The notes: a model not told the origin generated them from the letters alone. Counted from the first letter of the stretch, positions 42,511 through 51,464 are shown. The stretch: DNA of 64,000 nucleotides from Spirosoma sp. (GCF_026391055.1 NZ_JAPLET010000014.1:1-64000), one strand, 5' to 3'. Program-made: numbers and translations.

Positions 42511-42813
42511 ATGAGCAAAATACCGTTTGAAGGCTTACACTTTGGTCGTTATAAACAGCCACTTCAACTGCGAGAAAAGTACCGTCTATTAATTAATCAC
42601 CAGATTAACACCAATGCCGAGCGGGTCAAGGCGAATGAGCCGATTTACAAAAAGTTACGGTCGGATAACAAAGTGTCGAGGAAGTTTGCCTGTGAGTTTA
42701 TTCAAATTCAGCTCTGGTTTTTTAAAAATAATACGGCTTTTTTCACCCGCTGGCGTAAGAATAGAAAAAAGCTGGTACCACCTAAAAACTTACCTTCTCA
42801 CTTATTCAGGTAA
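42511..42813 (+). CDS. Small basic hypothetical protein
   Basis: 100 residues, strongly basic (RWRKNRKKLVPPK) with helices at QLREKYRLLINHQ and KKLRSDNKVSRKFA. Possible nucleic-acid binding. No family recognised. Confidence 0.5.
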   Translation: MSKIPFEGLHFGRYKQPLQLREKYRLLINHQINTNAERVKANEPIYKKLRSDNKVSRKFACEFIQIQLWFFKNNTAFFTRWRKNRKKLVPPKNLPSHLFR

Positions 42814-42894
42814 TATCTACTTAGGGATAGTGCCTAAAAGAAAGTTATAAGCCCGTACCGATTCAGCACTAAACCCTTACGCCCTGTTAGGGAG

Positions 42895-43131
42895 ATGAAG
42901 GCCCTGACCCAGCAAGCCGTTTATCAGTTTCTGAATGAACTATATCAAATTGACCAAACCTTATCGGGCAATTACAATCCTAACCAGGATGAGGACGTAA
43001 CCTTAACGGGCCTGGGAGAAGGGGTACTGGATAAGTTTCCTATTGAGGTGAATGATCCGCAGGAAAATGACGTCTTTGAGCGGTCCCGCGCCGGCGGACC
43101 GGCCGCCGCGGTGGGTTTATCTGTGGAGTAA
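42895..43131 (+). CDS. Small acidic hypothetical protein
   Basis: 78 residues, acidic (NPNQDEDVTLTG), helical N-terminus (QAVYQFLNELYQID). The end RAGGPAAAVGL is low complexity. No family recognised. It follows the 42511 gene after 81 bp. Confidence 0.45.
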   Translation: MKALTQQAVYQFLNELYQIDQTLSGNYNPNQDEDVTLTGLGEGVLDKFPIEVNDPQENDVFERSRAGGPAAAVGLSVE

Positions 43132-43195
43132 CAGTAAAGGGTTTCCGGGTTAGCTATTCAGTTGATGAGCGGCTCCAAACGGTTATGCTTGCTTC

Positions 43196-43358
43196 ACTTC
43201 ACCTACTCAAAGGACAAAGGGCATGACTAATCATCCGTGGTGATGATCGGTAAGAGTAAGAAGGCTACGCCCATTATAACAGGGGAAAGGGGACGTGGTG
43301 CAGGTACTAACGAGTTTCCCTTAACCCCCAGCCATCGGCCTGTTCTGACGATCTTTAG
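43196..43358 (+). promoter_or_regulatory. Promoter module 7
   Basis: ACTTCACCTACTCA (43196-43209), ATAACAGGGGAAAGG (43276-43290) and GATCTTTAG (43350-43358), the last two 74 bp apart. Gene start at 43387. The 255-bp gap from 43132 has no further feature. Confidence 0.66.
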
Positions 43359-43386
43359 GGTATAGAAAATCAGCCACTACTCCGCT

Positions 43387-43728
43387 ATGCAGCCTGTTCT
43401 TACCCCCGCTCCCCAAAAACAAAACGGCATCCGTGCTCAAATCTATCGTAATTATGGACCCAATGAGCAGCATTTGCTGGGTCACGTCGATAGCGTCGTC
43501 ATTGTCGGTGAAGGCATCACCGGGAATGCGTTTGTCTCGGAGCGATGCCCCGCCGTTTACCTTGAGCCAAGTGCGTTAGGCGAAGAATACGCCCCCCATC
43601 TGCGGCCAGTTGGTCATGAGAAAAAACAACTTATGGCTAGTGGGGATTTGGTTTACAGCGATCAACCCGATTTCGCTGCGCATTTTAAGGGGTTTCTGAA
43701 ACTCCATGACCGCTACGAAGGACGTTAA
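43387..43728 (+). CDS. Hypothetical protein
   Basis: 113 residues, no signal peptide. SVVIVGEGITGNAFVSERCP is the only distinctive segment, and the mean composition is neutral. No family recognised. The next gene starts 5 bp after the stop. Confidence 0.5.
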   Translation: MQPVLTPAPQKQNGIRAQIYRNYGPNEQHLLGHVDSVVIVGEGITGNAFVSERCPAVYLEPSALGEEYAPHLRPVGHEKKQLMASGDLVYSDQPDFAAHFKGFLKLHDRYEGR

Positions 43729-43733
43729 AGGAA

Positions 43734-44018
43734 ATGCTTTGTGTCACGTGTCTAGAAAAAAGGATGGAGCATGCCCTTCAAGCCTGTCAGTTACTAGCTA
43801 TGCCTGACCAGCAACTGACCAGCCAATTAACCTTATTTTCGTCCGAGCCCGTCAGGACCCGGCGTTATGGCCCCTGTATAAATGCCTGGCAGCCGGATTT
43901 ATTGGCCCCGCCCCACCAGGACGATGCGGCCGATGCAGTGGGTTATGCAGGAATCGACTACTGCTGTCCGATTCATTATGTACGCTATCTGCGTTACAAA
44001 TGGAACCTGGATGAATAA
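43734..44018 (+). CDS. Cysteine-rich small protein
   Basis: 94 residues with CVTC near the start, CQLL, then YCCPIH near the end. The CxxC and CC-x-x-H could bind zinc. Co-transcribed with the preceding gene (5-bp gap). No family recognised. Confidence 0.5.
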   Translation: MLCVTCLEKRMEHALQACQLLAMPDQQLTSQLTLFSSEPVRTRRYGPCINAWQPDLLAPPHQDDAADAVGYAGIDYCCPIHYVRYLRYKWNLDE

Positions 44019-44078
44019 GCACTGCCCGAAACATCGGCATGTCTGTCTGGCGCATTTACCTCACTTACCGAGTCACCT

Positions 44079-44121
44079 TAGCCCGGTCGAGGGCTACGCT
44101 ACTCTCCCATCGACCGGGCTA
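44079..44121. other. 12-bp perfect inverted repeat in a 355-bp gap
   Basis: TAGCCCGGTCGA (44079-44090) and TCGACCGGGCTA (44110-44121) with a 19-nt loop. No T-run follows, so it is not a classical terminator. The gap 44019-44373 otherwise contains module 8 and nothing that reads as a gene. Confidence 0.6.
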
Positions 44122-44270
44122 CCCTGCCTCGTTTCATGTAAAGTAGGTTCACCGCTCATCACCGGCCACATCGGGCAAAGCCCTTGAGCCAATGACCAGC
44201 GCCAAACCTACTACTTCACCTGGCATCGTTTCACTGCACTTATTCACTTAATCCGGCTAAAAACCGGGAT

Positions 44271-44350
44271 ATAACGGGGAAGGATCTAAGCTAAGTTGCT
44301 CATTTATAGTCTCCACTAATCAAATTTTCGGCTAGTCAGAACGTATCTTA
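44271..44350 (+). promoter_or_regulatory. Promoter module 8
   Basis: ATAACGGGGAAGG (from 44271) and TATCTTA (from 44344), 73 bp apart. The ACTTCACC element is at 44214. Gene start at 44374. Confidence 0.62.
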
Positions 44351-44373
44351 CGACTATCAAAAAAGAAGAAATT

Positions 44374-44616
44374 ATGCTTACATCTCCTGTTTTTCGATCC
44401 CAGTTCCTCTCCGAAAGATTACGCCCGGTAGCTCCTGAATCACCGCTACTGACCAATTCCCATTTCTGGAACTGCGCTTGTCCAGAGCGGTTTGTTCATT
44501 CGAAGCTCGCCTCTTTCTGCCTGGTTTGTGGCTGCTGTCAGCACGAACAGCCCGATAGCCTGGTTAGCGAGGTAAGTACCTGTCGCCTTACGCGGGACTT
44601 ACTAATACGCCTGTAG
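44374..44616 (+). CDS. Cysteine-rich small protein
   Basis: 80 residues. NCACPERF and FCLVCGCCQHEQ give six or seven cysteines in a zinc-ribbon-like spacing. Under module 8. No family recognised. Confidence 0.5.
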   Translation: MLTSPVFRSQFLSERLRPVAPESPLLTNSHFWNCACPERFVHSKLASFCLVCGCCQHEQPDSLVSEVSTCRLTRDLLIRL

Positions 44617-44736
44617 TTGCTGACAATGAAAGGCTAAAGGTATTATTGTGATCGTAGGCAGAAGCGAAGCTTATCGCATGACATTCAGAACATTAAATCA
44701 AAAAGTGAAGAGAAAATCCTGACTTTTTAGTTGTAA

Positions 44737-44751
44737 TGACCGAAAAAAAAA
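44737..44751 (+). promoter_or_regulatory. TGACCGAAAAAAAA motif, copy 2
   Basis: Precedes the 44814 gene. TATATTTAG (from 44764) lies 27 bp on, a -7-like box. No motif A module is present here. Confidence 0.5.
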
Positions 44752-44813
44752 CACATATTGCTTTATATTTAGGCCAATATGAAATGGTTACACTTATCTA
44801 TTTTCATTGAACT

Positions 44814-45638
44814 ATGCGGATTATAACGTCAATGCAACCCGTGGCTACTGGCGGCATTCCGCAGGAAGCTATTCCTGAAATAGGGCGAATTGGCCTGGGA
44901 AAACTCGTGCACACGGAAGGGGGGAAGGCATACCCAACCGCCACGGATTACTTTGTGCCCCGTGGCCGGGCTCAGGATTTATTCACGCAACTGTACGGAC
45001 CGGAGCCACGCCAGTTGCCAATTTGTTTTTACAACGATGCGGAGGAAGCCAGCTGTAATGTACGGCTGGAAATCCGGGATCGGAAGGGCGATTTATACGC
45101 CTATTCGGACGGCCAAACGTTTTATTTCCGACCTAAAGACGGAAGTCCAGGCTATACCAAACTGGTTACGTTGCAACAGGTTCCGGATATTGCCTTACTG
45201 ACCGAAGCACACCTACAAAAAGGACTTGCGCCCGATAAGGCCAAGCACATCGTTTGGAAGCCAACCTTATCTTTGCGTTTTATGATTCGGGACTTTCCCC
45301 TGGTAGGGTATTGGCAGATCATGACGCATGGCGCACAATCCACCATTCCCCAGGTTACCAGAATGGTAGACACCTGGAAGCAATTACTGGGAAGTTTGTG
45401 TATGGTACCCTTTGTCCTCAGCATTAAACGTGGTAAATCAAGCGATAAAGCCAAACAGTTCACCTACATTAATCTGTTGCCCGACTTTTCTCTTGACCAT
45501 GCCCGGCAATTTGCTCAGAACCGCCCCAAGGAACCGGTAACTTTACCACAAGCCAGTTTACTTAATCCACTTGAGATAGGCCCGCCTGACCAGGTATATG
45601 AACCAACTGTCGTGTCTTTGCAGGCTGGACACGTATAA
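44814..45638 (+). CDS. Phage/plasmid Gp3-like protein (possible recombination directionality factor)
   Basis: 274 residues. The pattern GRIGLGKLVHTEGGKAYPTATDYFV, LYGPEPRQLPICFYND, LEIRDRKGDLYAYSDGQ and FPLVGYWQIMTHGAQSTIPQV resembles Gp3-like recombination directionality factor proteins and their plasmid relatives. A role in excision or in plasmid DNA metabolism is inferred from that resemblance. No integrase gene is in the window. It lies just upstream of parA. Confidence 0.5.
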   Translation: MRIITSMQPVATGGIPQEAIPEIGRIGLGKLVHTEGGKAYPTATDYFVPRGRAQDLFTQLYGPEPRQLPICFYNDAEEASCNVRLEIRDRKGDLYAYSDGQTFYFRPKDGSPGYTKLVTLQQVPDIALLTEAHLQKGLAPDKAKHIVWKPTLSLRFMIRDFPLVGYWQIMTHGAQSTIPQVTRMVDTWKQLLGSLCMVPFVLSIKRGKSSDKAKQFTYINLLPDFSLDHARQFAQNRPKEPVTLPQASLLNPLEIGPPDQVYEPTVVSLQAGHV

Positions 45639-45653
45639 AATTTTGATCTACTA

Positions 45654-45685
45654 CGCCCGGTTGTTCCGGCCGCATCTACCGGGCG
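45654..45685. other. Hairpin before parA
   Basis: CGCCCGGT (45654-45661) and ACCGGGCG (45678-45685), an 8-bp perfect stem without a T-run. Could be a weak terminator or a partition site element. Confidence 0.4.
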
Positions 45686-45770
45686 GTTGAAACAAGTTGG
45701 TCCATTTTCGCTGAATGTAGATATTCCTTAGTTTTTTTGTTGACGCATTTCTTCCCCGTTACTTATTACC

Positions 45771-46559
45771 ATGTCAAAACCAATTATTCTGGCCGTATTC
45801 AACAACAAAGGCGGCACGGGCAAAACAACGATAACCTTTAACCTGGCGGCCGGTATAAACCGGCGCGGTCACTCCGTGCTTATGGTAGATTTGGACCCTC
45901 AGCATAACCTGACCATGGCCGTAGGCTTGCCGGCTAAATCCAAGCATGTCGGTGATTTGCTGACGGGGGATGCGCAGTGGGAAGACGTAATCGAGATGAC
46001 TAAGACTAACGGGCATCCCTTTGGCTTTCTGCCCGCTAGTTTGGATCTGCAGCGTTCCGACGCCATTTTAAGTAACGACGCGGAATTTTTCGCCCTACGC
46101 AATTTGATCGAAGAAGAGGTTGAAAAAGCACCGGACGCATTTTATGACTTCGTGGTGATCGATTGCCCGCCGAACCTGGGTATCCTTACCCGGAATGCCT
46201 TATGTGCTGCTCATTACTACATTGTTCCGCTGCAGGGTGAGAATTTTGCCTTCCAGGGACTGGCCCAGATTATCAAGCAGGCGACCCGCATCAAGAAAGA
46301 TTTTAACCGATCGCTTGAACTGGCAGGCATTCTTAAAAATCGGTTTGGGGAACGTACAAAGTTTGGTTCTGAAATCAAGAAAGCTTTAGTGGAAAGTAAA
46401 TTGCCCGTCTTTACCGCCGCCATCCGGCAGAGCATTGGCCTGATGGAAAGCGCAGCCGAGCATAAATCCATATTTGAGTATGATCCGGGCAGTAACGGAG
46501 CTGAAGATTTTAATCAGTTAGTGGATGAGCTGCTAGCCATTCTTACTACCGCCAACTAA
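45771..46559 (+). CDS. parA: ParA-family partition ATPase
   Basis: 262 residues. The deviant Walker A motif is NNKGGTGKTT (K13 and K18), and VLMVDLDPQ and VVIDCPPNLG are the other nucleotide-binding strands. It uses ATP to segregate plasmid copies. Followed directly by its probable partner. No ParB with a classical ParB/Srx domain is in the window. Confidence 0.9.
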   Translation: MSKPIILAVFNNKGGTGKTTITFNLAAGINRRGHSVLMVDLDPQHNLTMAVGLPAKSKHVGDLLTGDAQWEDVIEMTKTNGHPFGFLPASLDLQRSDAILSNDAEFFALRNLIEEEVEKAPDAFYDFVVIDCPPNLGILTRNALCAAHYYIVPLQGENFAFQGLAQIIKQATRIKKDFNRSLELAGILKNRFGERTKFGSEIKKALVESKLPVFTAAIRQSIGLMESAAEHKSIFEYDPGSNGAEDFNQLVDELLAILTTAN

Positions 46560-46568
46560 GTGTCAATT

Positions 46569-47855
46569 ATGGCTAAGAAAACAAAAGATTTTTCGCAACA
46601 GGTAGGTGGCATTCTAAGCAGCGCGTTAACGCCTGAACCGGAACCGGAGGTGATGGTGAATGATGTACCCCTGCCAACGCGCCGGTTTGGTTCCAGCTCG
46701 GTTAAAACCCTCACCCCATTAACAACGGCCGAAGCCGCTCAACTGGCCCGATTGGAGGCAACGATTGACCGGGGCATGAATACCTTTCTGGATGTCGGCC
46801 GGGCATTGATTGAAATTCAGGAAAATAAACTGTACCGGGCTACCCACCTGACCATTGAGCAGTACATGCTGGAACGGTTCAGTCTTAACCGAAATCGAGG
46901 CTATCAACTTATTGAAGCGGCTAAAGTTGTTAATCAGATTGCGGAAGAAATTAAATCCGATCCGGTTGAAGCAACGGATGCTTCGTCGACGGAAGGCTAC
47001 CAGGCCGTTCCTACCGGGAAAGTACGTCGGTCAAAGCCCTCACCCTCAACGGCGAAACAACCCGAGGACGTCGACTATACGGAAGAGTCCGGTGATGGTA
47101 CAAATTTAGCCGAACCAGCAGATACCGAAACGGCTGGGCAATCTTCGGGCCCCACAAGCTACGTGTGGTCAGCACCCGAAGAGGGTGAAGAAACAGGTGA
47201 ACAAGGAGAAGGTGAACTATTAAAGGGGAAAAACACGTCCATTCCCTTGCCCAATACCGAATCTCACGCGGCTGCGCTGGCTCAGCTGCCGGAAGATCAA
47301 CGAACTACTATTTGGAAGAAGACCGTAGCCGAGAGCCAGCAAGACGGCAAGCCGATTACGGCCAGCCGCATTAAAAAAACGGCCGAGAAAGGAGGGGTTC
47401 CACTTAACAAAAAGGCACCCAGGGACCGGTCACCCGCTAAAAATGCGGTTGGAAATAATCCTGATGCCAACGACGATTTTTCCGATGCGGCCCTGGAGCA
47501 TACGCGTCAGGCGATGAACAATCCAACTTGGTTAGCAGAGGAAACCAAAACCGCGAGGGGCAGCGATTTAGGAGAGGAAGAATCAGTTGAGGGGGGCGAG
47601 GAAAAAACGGGCGATGCGGTGATGGATGTCGCACCAGTGGGTTCGCGCCAGGCTCTTAGTGAAGCGTTGAGTGAAAAAATCGTTCAGGCCTTACCTGGTG
47701 AAATTATGATTACCCTACGGGGTTCTTTTCTTATTCGTGAAGGTCTATCCGAAAGCTGGCAAACGCTTCGGGGGGATGATCGGGCGATTGATGAACAGTA
47801 TTCCGACACCCTGACGATTCAGGAATTCTGGGACTTGATCGGGGCGAAAAGGTAG
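46569..47855 (+). CDS. ParA-partner plasmid protein
   Basis: 428 residues from ATG 46569; a GTG at 46560 immediately abuts the parA stop and is another possible start. An N-terminal helical domain (EATIDRGMNTFLDVGRALI, THLTIEQYMLERFSLNRNRGY) resembles DUF3102-type DNA-binding regions. The middle is an acidic low-complexity linker (EEGEETGEQGEGE). The C-terminus includes LPGEIMITLRGSF. It sits where parB usually is and probably connects ParA to the plasmid. It does not contain a ParB nuclease domain. Confidence 0.6.
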   Translation: MAKKTKDFSQQVGGILSSALTPEPEPEVMVNDVPLPTRRFGSSSVKTLTPLTTAEAAQLARLEATIDRGMNTFLDVGRALIEIQENKLYRATHLTIEQYMLERFSLNRNRGYQLIEAAKVVNQIAEEIKSDPVEATDASSTEGYQAVPTGKVRRSKPSPSTAKQPEDVDYTEESGDGTNLAEPADTETAGQSSGPTSYVWSAPEEGEETGEQGEGELLKGKNTSIPLPNTESHAAALAQLPEDQRTTIWKKTVAESQQDGKPITASRIKKTAEKGGVPLNKKAPRDRSPAKNAVGNNPDANDDFSDAALEHTRQAMNNPTWLAEETKTARGSDLGEEESVEGGEEKTGDAVMDVAPVGSRQALSEALSEKIVQALPGEIMITLRGSFLIREGLSESWQTLRGDDRAIDEQYSDTLTIQEFWDLIGAKR

Positions 47856-47881
47856 TAAGTCGATACATGACAAGTATCCTG

Positions 47882-47910
47882 GCAGACATCTTACGGTGTC
47901 TGCTTTTTTT
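47882..47910 (+). terminator. Terminator after parA operon
   Basis: GCAGACA (47882-47888) and TGTCTGC (47897-47903), then TTTTTTT. Confidence 0.8.
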
Positions 47911-47992
47911 ATATCCACCCGTGCGCTACCAATTGAGCAACACGAAAATTATACGGGCAAGACTAAGAAAAACCTCACCCGATTCATTTTTT

Positions 47993-48075
47993 ATAACAGG
48001 GAAAAAGGTAACACACAGAATGTCCATAAGCCGTTCATTATCATACTATTAGATGGATTTAGGGGGTAAATTTAG
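47993..48075 (+). promoter_or_regulatory. Promoter module 9, for ardC
   Basis: ATAACAGGGAAAAAGG (from 47993) and TAAATTTAG (48067-48075), 74 bp apart. Gene start at 48109. Confidence 0.65.
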
Positions 48076-48108
48076 GCTACAAACAAACAGCAAAAAACCC
48101 CTTTTTTC

Positions 48109-49128
48109 ATGACAACGCTATCAAAAAAAACGGCCAAAAAATCCAACATAGGAAAACGTACTCAAAATTATGTCCCACCTACTTCACCCACCGCCCCGGA
48201 CGATATGAAGGGCGGTAAGATGGCTTTTTTGTATGATAAAATTACCCAAACAATAATTACTCAATTAGAAAAGGGAGTCATCCCCTGGAAAGCTCAGTAC
48301 AAGAAGAATGGGTATGGTTTTCCGCAAAATTACTGCTCGAAACGGCCTTATACATCCATCAATATGTTGCTGCTGGCTCTGCTTCCGTACGAGAAACCCT
48401 ATTACTTAACCCTAAAGCAAATTAACCAACTGGGCGGACGAGTCAGAAAGGGCGAAAAAGGGCATATTGTTACGTTCTGGAAATTCCCTAGCGAAGACAA
48501 GAAAGCAGCCTTATTAGCAGAGGGAAGAAGCGCAGCGCCGTTATTTCGATTTTACTACGTCTGGAATATTGACCAGACAGACGGGATTGATGTCAAACTG
48601 CCAGATTTGGACGCGCTGGTTGAAACCAACCGACAACTGCAAATCAATGAATTGCAGGAGATTGTCGACCGGATGAGCCAGGACGGTATTCAGATTTCAC
48701 ATACGTGCCCCGGTACTCCTTGTTATCTACCCCGCAAAGATTCCATTATCATACCAACCATCAGCGAGTTCAGGACACCCGAAAATTATTACAAAACGAT
48801 GTTCCATGAGCTTGTTCACGCTTCGGGTCACCCCAAGCGGTTAAACCGGGAGTCTATTGCCGCTTATGTGGCAAACCGCGAGCCGAATCCATTGGCTTAC
48901 GCATTTGAAGAACTGATTGCTGAGTTGGGTACGTCATTTTTATTGAATGCTTTGGGCGTTGATTTTAGTCAGCGCGACGATTTGCTGGAAAATGCTGCGG
49001 CTTACATTGACTATTACAGCAAGCTGTTGTCCAGTGATCGAACGATCATCGTGAAGGCCGCTTCTAAAGCGCAGGCCGCAGCCGACTACATTCTTAATCA
49101 ACACTCGTTGCCCGATGACGACGAGTAA
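48109..49128 (+). CDS. ardC: ArdC-like antirestriction protein
   Basis: 339 residues. The N-terminal DUF1738-type ssDNA-binding half has LYDKITQTIITQLEKGVIPW, YTSINMLLLALL and KGEKGHIVTFWK. The C-terminal metalloprotease half has HELVHASGH (HExxH at 233-237) and the EELIAELGTSF helix with the third Glu ligand. ArdC proteins protect incoming plasmid DNA from restriction during conjugation. It is one of the genes under the repeated promoter module. Confidence 0.87.
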   Translation: MTTLSKKTAKKSNIGKRTQNYVPPTSPTAPDDMKGGKMAFLYDKITQTIITQLEKGVIPWKAQYKKNGYGFPQNYCSKRPYTSINMLLLALLPYEKPYYLTLKQINQLGGRVRKGEKGHIVTFWKFPSEDKKAALLAEGRSAAPLFRFYYVWNIDQTDGIDVKLPDLDALVETNRQLQINELQEIVDRMSQDGIQISHTCPGTPCYLPRKDSIIIPTISEFRTPENYYKTMFHELVHASGHPKRLNRESIAAYVANREPNPLAYAFEELIAELGTSFLLNALGVDFSQRDDLLENAAAYIDYYSKLLSSDRTIIVKAASKAQAAADYILNQHSLPDDDE

Positions 49129-49135
49129 TGAGACT

Positions 49136-49160
49136 GCCCGCCGGTCAGCGGGCTGGTTTT
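49136..49160 (+). terminator. Terminator after ardC
   Basis: GCCCGC (49136-49141) and GCGGGC (49148-49153), then TGGTTTTT; the conserved ACTTCACCTTTTCA follows immediately. Confidence 0.75.
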
Positions 49161-49200
49161 TACTTCACCTTTTCATTGGTAGTATGTTTAAAAAAATGAG

Positions 49201-49311
49201 TGACCGAAAAAAAAATAGTTTGCTAAATCCCAAACCGCTACCCAAGAGCTCCTTAGGCCGTCTGCTATATTCGTTTAACTTTGTGTGAAGCGTAATGACC
49301 GAAAAAAAACA
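49201..49311 (+). promoter_or_regulatory. TGACCGAAAAAAAA motifs, copies 3 and 4
   Basis: Copies start at 49201 and 49296, 95 bp apart. Between them is TAACTTTG (49276-49283), an exact TAnnTTTG -7 box. The first copy lies 75 bp upstream of that box, close to the spacing of the other module type. The gene starts at 49334. Confidence 0.58.
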
Positions 49312-49333
49312 ACTAAAAGCTTGCGTTTAACTC

Positions 49334-50221
49334 ATGACCAGAAACTTATTCCTGTTTATTGGGTTGGCTAGCCCACTGATGGCCTGGCAGCCAGCACACC
49401 CGGCCGCACCCTCGATTCCAAGCCTCACCCCCGCTGTCCAAGCAACGACGCCCGATCTGGTTCAGCGTGAACTGGATGCCCAAAAGCTCAAGTTACGGAT
49501 GCCCATCGGTGCCTCATCGGCCTCTTTTGATTTATCGGACTCGGCCCGGCGGACCATGATCAGTTCACCGTCTGTATTACGGTTTTCGGATCAGATTCAG
49601 CTCACCCGACAAGATTCGATAACCATGCGGGGACTCATGGATCTTCCCATCGCTTCACTCAGCGAAGTGGTGTCAAAGATGGACTTTTTTACCCAGGTTC
49701 GTTTTGTTCGCTTTGGCCTTCTCCAGATAAACGGTAGGCCCCAGGAGGCTCGTCTGTACGCCAGTAAGCTTTATATTCTGACGGATGAGATCTTTCCCCG
49801 CAAAGCCATAGAAGATAGCTTAACGATTGAATCCGCGCTGGCCAAACAACGCTCGAAAATCCAGCAAAGCACGGACAAGACGCCAAAGGTTGCTTCTATA
49901 AAAGAACAACCCGCTCCTACCAGCAGCTCCTCCTGGTTACCTTCACTTATTCTGTTAGTTTTTGCTGGAGCTGGCGGGTACTACTGGCTAGTTATACGGC
50001 CCCAATCGAAAAAAACAACCAAGCTCACCAGCGTATTTTATGAGCAGGAATCAACTTTGGAATCGACTGAGGTAACTCGCAACCCCAACCCAGTAGGCAC
50101 CGAACCCGATGGCAGGGACGACCTGCTCAATGATTCCTACACCCATCTCCATTCGGTTGAATCATCTGCTGAGGACTTGTCAGCGACTTCCACCACGCAG
50201 GCTGAACCCAGTCATACCTAA
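49334..50221 (+). CDS. Exported/membrane-anchored hypothetical protein
   Basis: 295 residues. Signal-like N-terminus (MTRNLFLFIGLASPLMAW), an exported middle domain, and a membrane helix near residue 200-220 (WLPSLILLVFAGAGGYYWLVI) followed by a basic RPQSKK stop-transfer and an acidic tail. No family recognised. It is the only gene in the region driven by the double TGACCG motif. Confidence 0.6.
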   Translation: MTRNLFLFIGLASPLMAWQPAHPAAPSIPSLTPAVQATTPDLVQRELDAQKLKLRMPIGASSASFDLSDSARRTMISSPSVLRFSDQIQLTRQDSITMRGLMDLPIASLSEVVSKMDFFTQVRFVRFGLLQINGRPQEARLYASKLYILTDEIFPRKAIEDSLTIESALAKQRSKIQQSTDKTPKVASIKEQPAPTSSSSWLPSLILLVFAGAGGYYWLVIRPQSKKTTKLTSVFYEQESTLESTEVTRNPNPVGTEPDGRDDLLNDSYTHLHSVESSAEDLSATSTTQAEPSHT

Positions 50222-50249
50222 CAATGTAAACATATGGATAAACACTAAA

Positions 50250-50275
50250 AGGGGGCCATTGCCCTCTTTTTTGTT
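50250..50275 (+). terminator. Terminator
   Basis: AGGGGGC (50250-50256) pairs with GCCCTCT (50261-50267) with one G-T pair; TTTTTT follows. Confidence 0.75.
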
Positions 50276-50286
50276 TGTGTACATAA

Positions 50287-50310
50287 ATAACGGGGGAGAA
50301 AAAGAGGCGA
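50287..50310 (+). promoter_or_regulatory. Promoter module 10 (diverged)
   Basis: ATAACGGGGGAGAAAAAGAGG starts at 50287. A -7 box at the usual distance is unclear. TACTTTTTG at 50382 is a possible one. Gene start at 50415. Confidence 0.4.
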
Positions 50311-50414
50311 GACACCAACCAGCCCTATTGGCAAATCGGCAAAAAATAGTTATATTACTATCAGTAAATCAGATAGTTAACTACTTTTTGTGCGTCAATA
50401 AATCACCCTCGACT

Positions 50415-50915
50415 ATGAATTCAGGTCACCCCCCCGTTGCGAACGCAACCCAGGCGCATCATAACTTTCTTCAATTTCTATTATACCGTCAGGCTTTCGT
50501 TGAGCAACGGCATCCTCATTTATGGGTAAACTTATACCGTGGCTATAAGGAAGCAAATTTACCCATGCTTAAAGCGGGTTTCGAGCAAAAAAGCCATCAG
50601 TTTGGGGGTGTTTATGACGTACTGGCTAGTCAACCAAATCTGCTGACAGAATTAAACTTTAAGACTTTAGAACTGGAATCCATATTGCCCCCTGAACTGC
50701 GGAGTTTTCATCTGGATACCTTAAAACGGGCTATCAAGCTTCAGGCTGAACACTCGATTGATTGGTCAACCAAAGAATACGACTATACCATTACCCTGAA
50801 GCAACAGGAGGGCTTTTATAAGGGATGGGTCCATCAGTACTGGCCGGGTACCTGTAATGGAAATGTCTGGTTAATAATTAACCCCATGACGGCTATTTTT
50901 TACCTGGTTTCGTAA
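50415..50915 (+). CDS. Hypothetical protein
   Basis: 166 residues from ATG 50415, following a -7-like TACTTTTTG. It is all-soluble and has NFLQFLLYRQAFVEQ and an aromatic C-terminus (KGWVHQYWPGTCNGNVWL). A longer frame upstream is open but would cover the terminator. No family recognised. Confidence 0.5.
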   Translation: MNSGHPPVANATQAHHNFLQFLLYRQAFVEQRHPHLWVNLYRGYKEANLPMLKAGFEQKSHQFGGVYDVLASQPNLLTELNFKTLELESILPPELRSFHLDTLKRAIKLQAEHSIDWSTKEYDYTITLKQQEGFYKGWVHQYWPGTCNGNVWLIINPMTAIFYLVS

Positions 50916-50976
50916 CGAATGCCAGAAGACTAAAACCGCCCTATTGGGCCAACATGCGCCCAATGGGCAGATTAAA

Positions 50977-51093
50977 CACTTCACTTAATCAGAGCCGTAA
51001 GCTGGCTCAGTATAACAGGGGAAAAGTCAGCCGTCAGCCGTTCATCAATTCGTTATTACCTGGAGAGACGTGGCCGCAAAGGTGTATTTTTAT
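50977..51093 (+). promoter_or_regulatory. Promoter module 11
   Basis: ACTTCACTTAATCA (near 50977), ATAACAGGGGAAAAG (from 51012) and TATTTTTAT (51085-51093), the last two 73 bp apart. Gene start at 51126. Confidence 0.62.
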
Positions 51094-51125
51094 ATAAGAT
51101 TAATTCGGCAAACGAGCTTAAAACG

Positions 51126-51464
51126 ATGCATACTGCGCAAGCCACTGATGTAACGGCAAATCTGAGAGTAGCAAGTCCTGAAATTATGGAGATGCATTCA
51201 CTGATTACAAAAATGGGATTTATTATGATGGGGGCAACCCACATCCGATTCAGTAATCAGCAGTATCTATTAGCCTGGTCAATGGGGTCAGGGGCTAAGT
51301 GTGTAGCCATAAATATGTTTTACCGACCCGGATTGGATCTCTATACGCTTGACTTTATTAAATCACATAGCGATTCGGCAAGAACTGTTCGGATGGACCG
51401 GGTTTATGGGGAGGATGTAATAGGGGTAATTGAACGGGAAACCGGGTTTTACCTTCGGTTGTAG
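51126..51464 (+). CDS. Hypothetical protein
   Basis: 112 residues, mostly alpha/beta. The IMEMHSLITKMGFIMM segment is amphipathic. No family recognised. Followed by a terminator at 51490. Confidence 0.5.
   Translation: MHTAQATDVTANLRVASPEIMEMHSLITKMGFIMMGATHIRFSNQQYLLAWSMGSGAKCVAINMFYRPGLDLYTLDFIKSHSDSARTVRMDRVYGEDVIGVIERETGFYLRL

Noticed and set aside
47867..48052. Frame of 61 codons between the parA operon and ardC
   Set aside because: It runs over a terminator and a promoter module, so it is not a gene.
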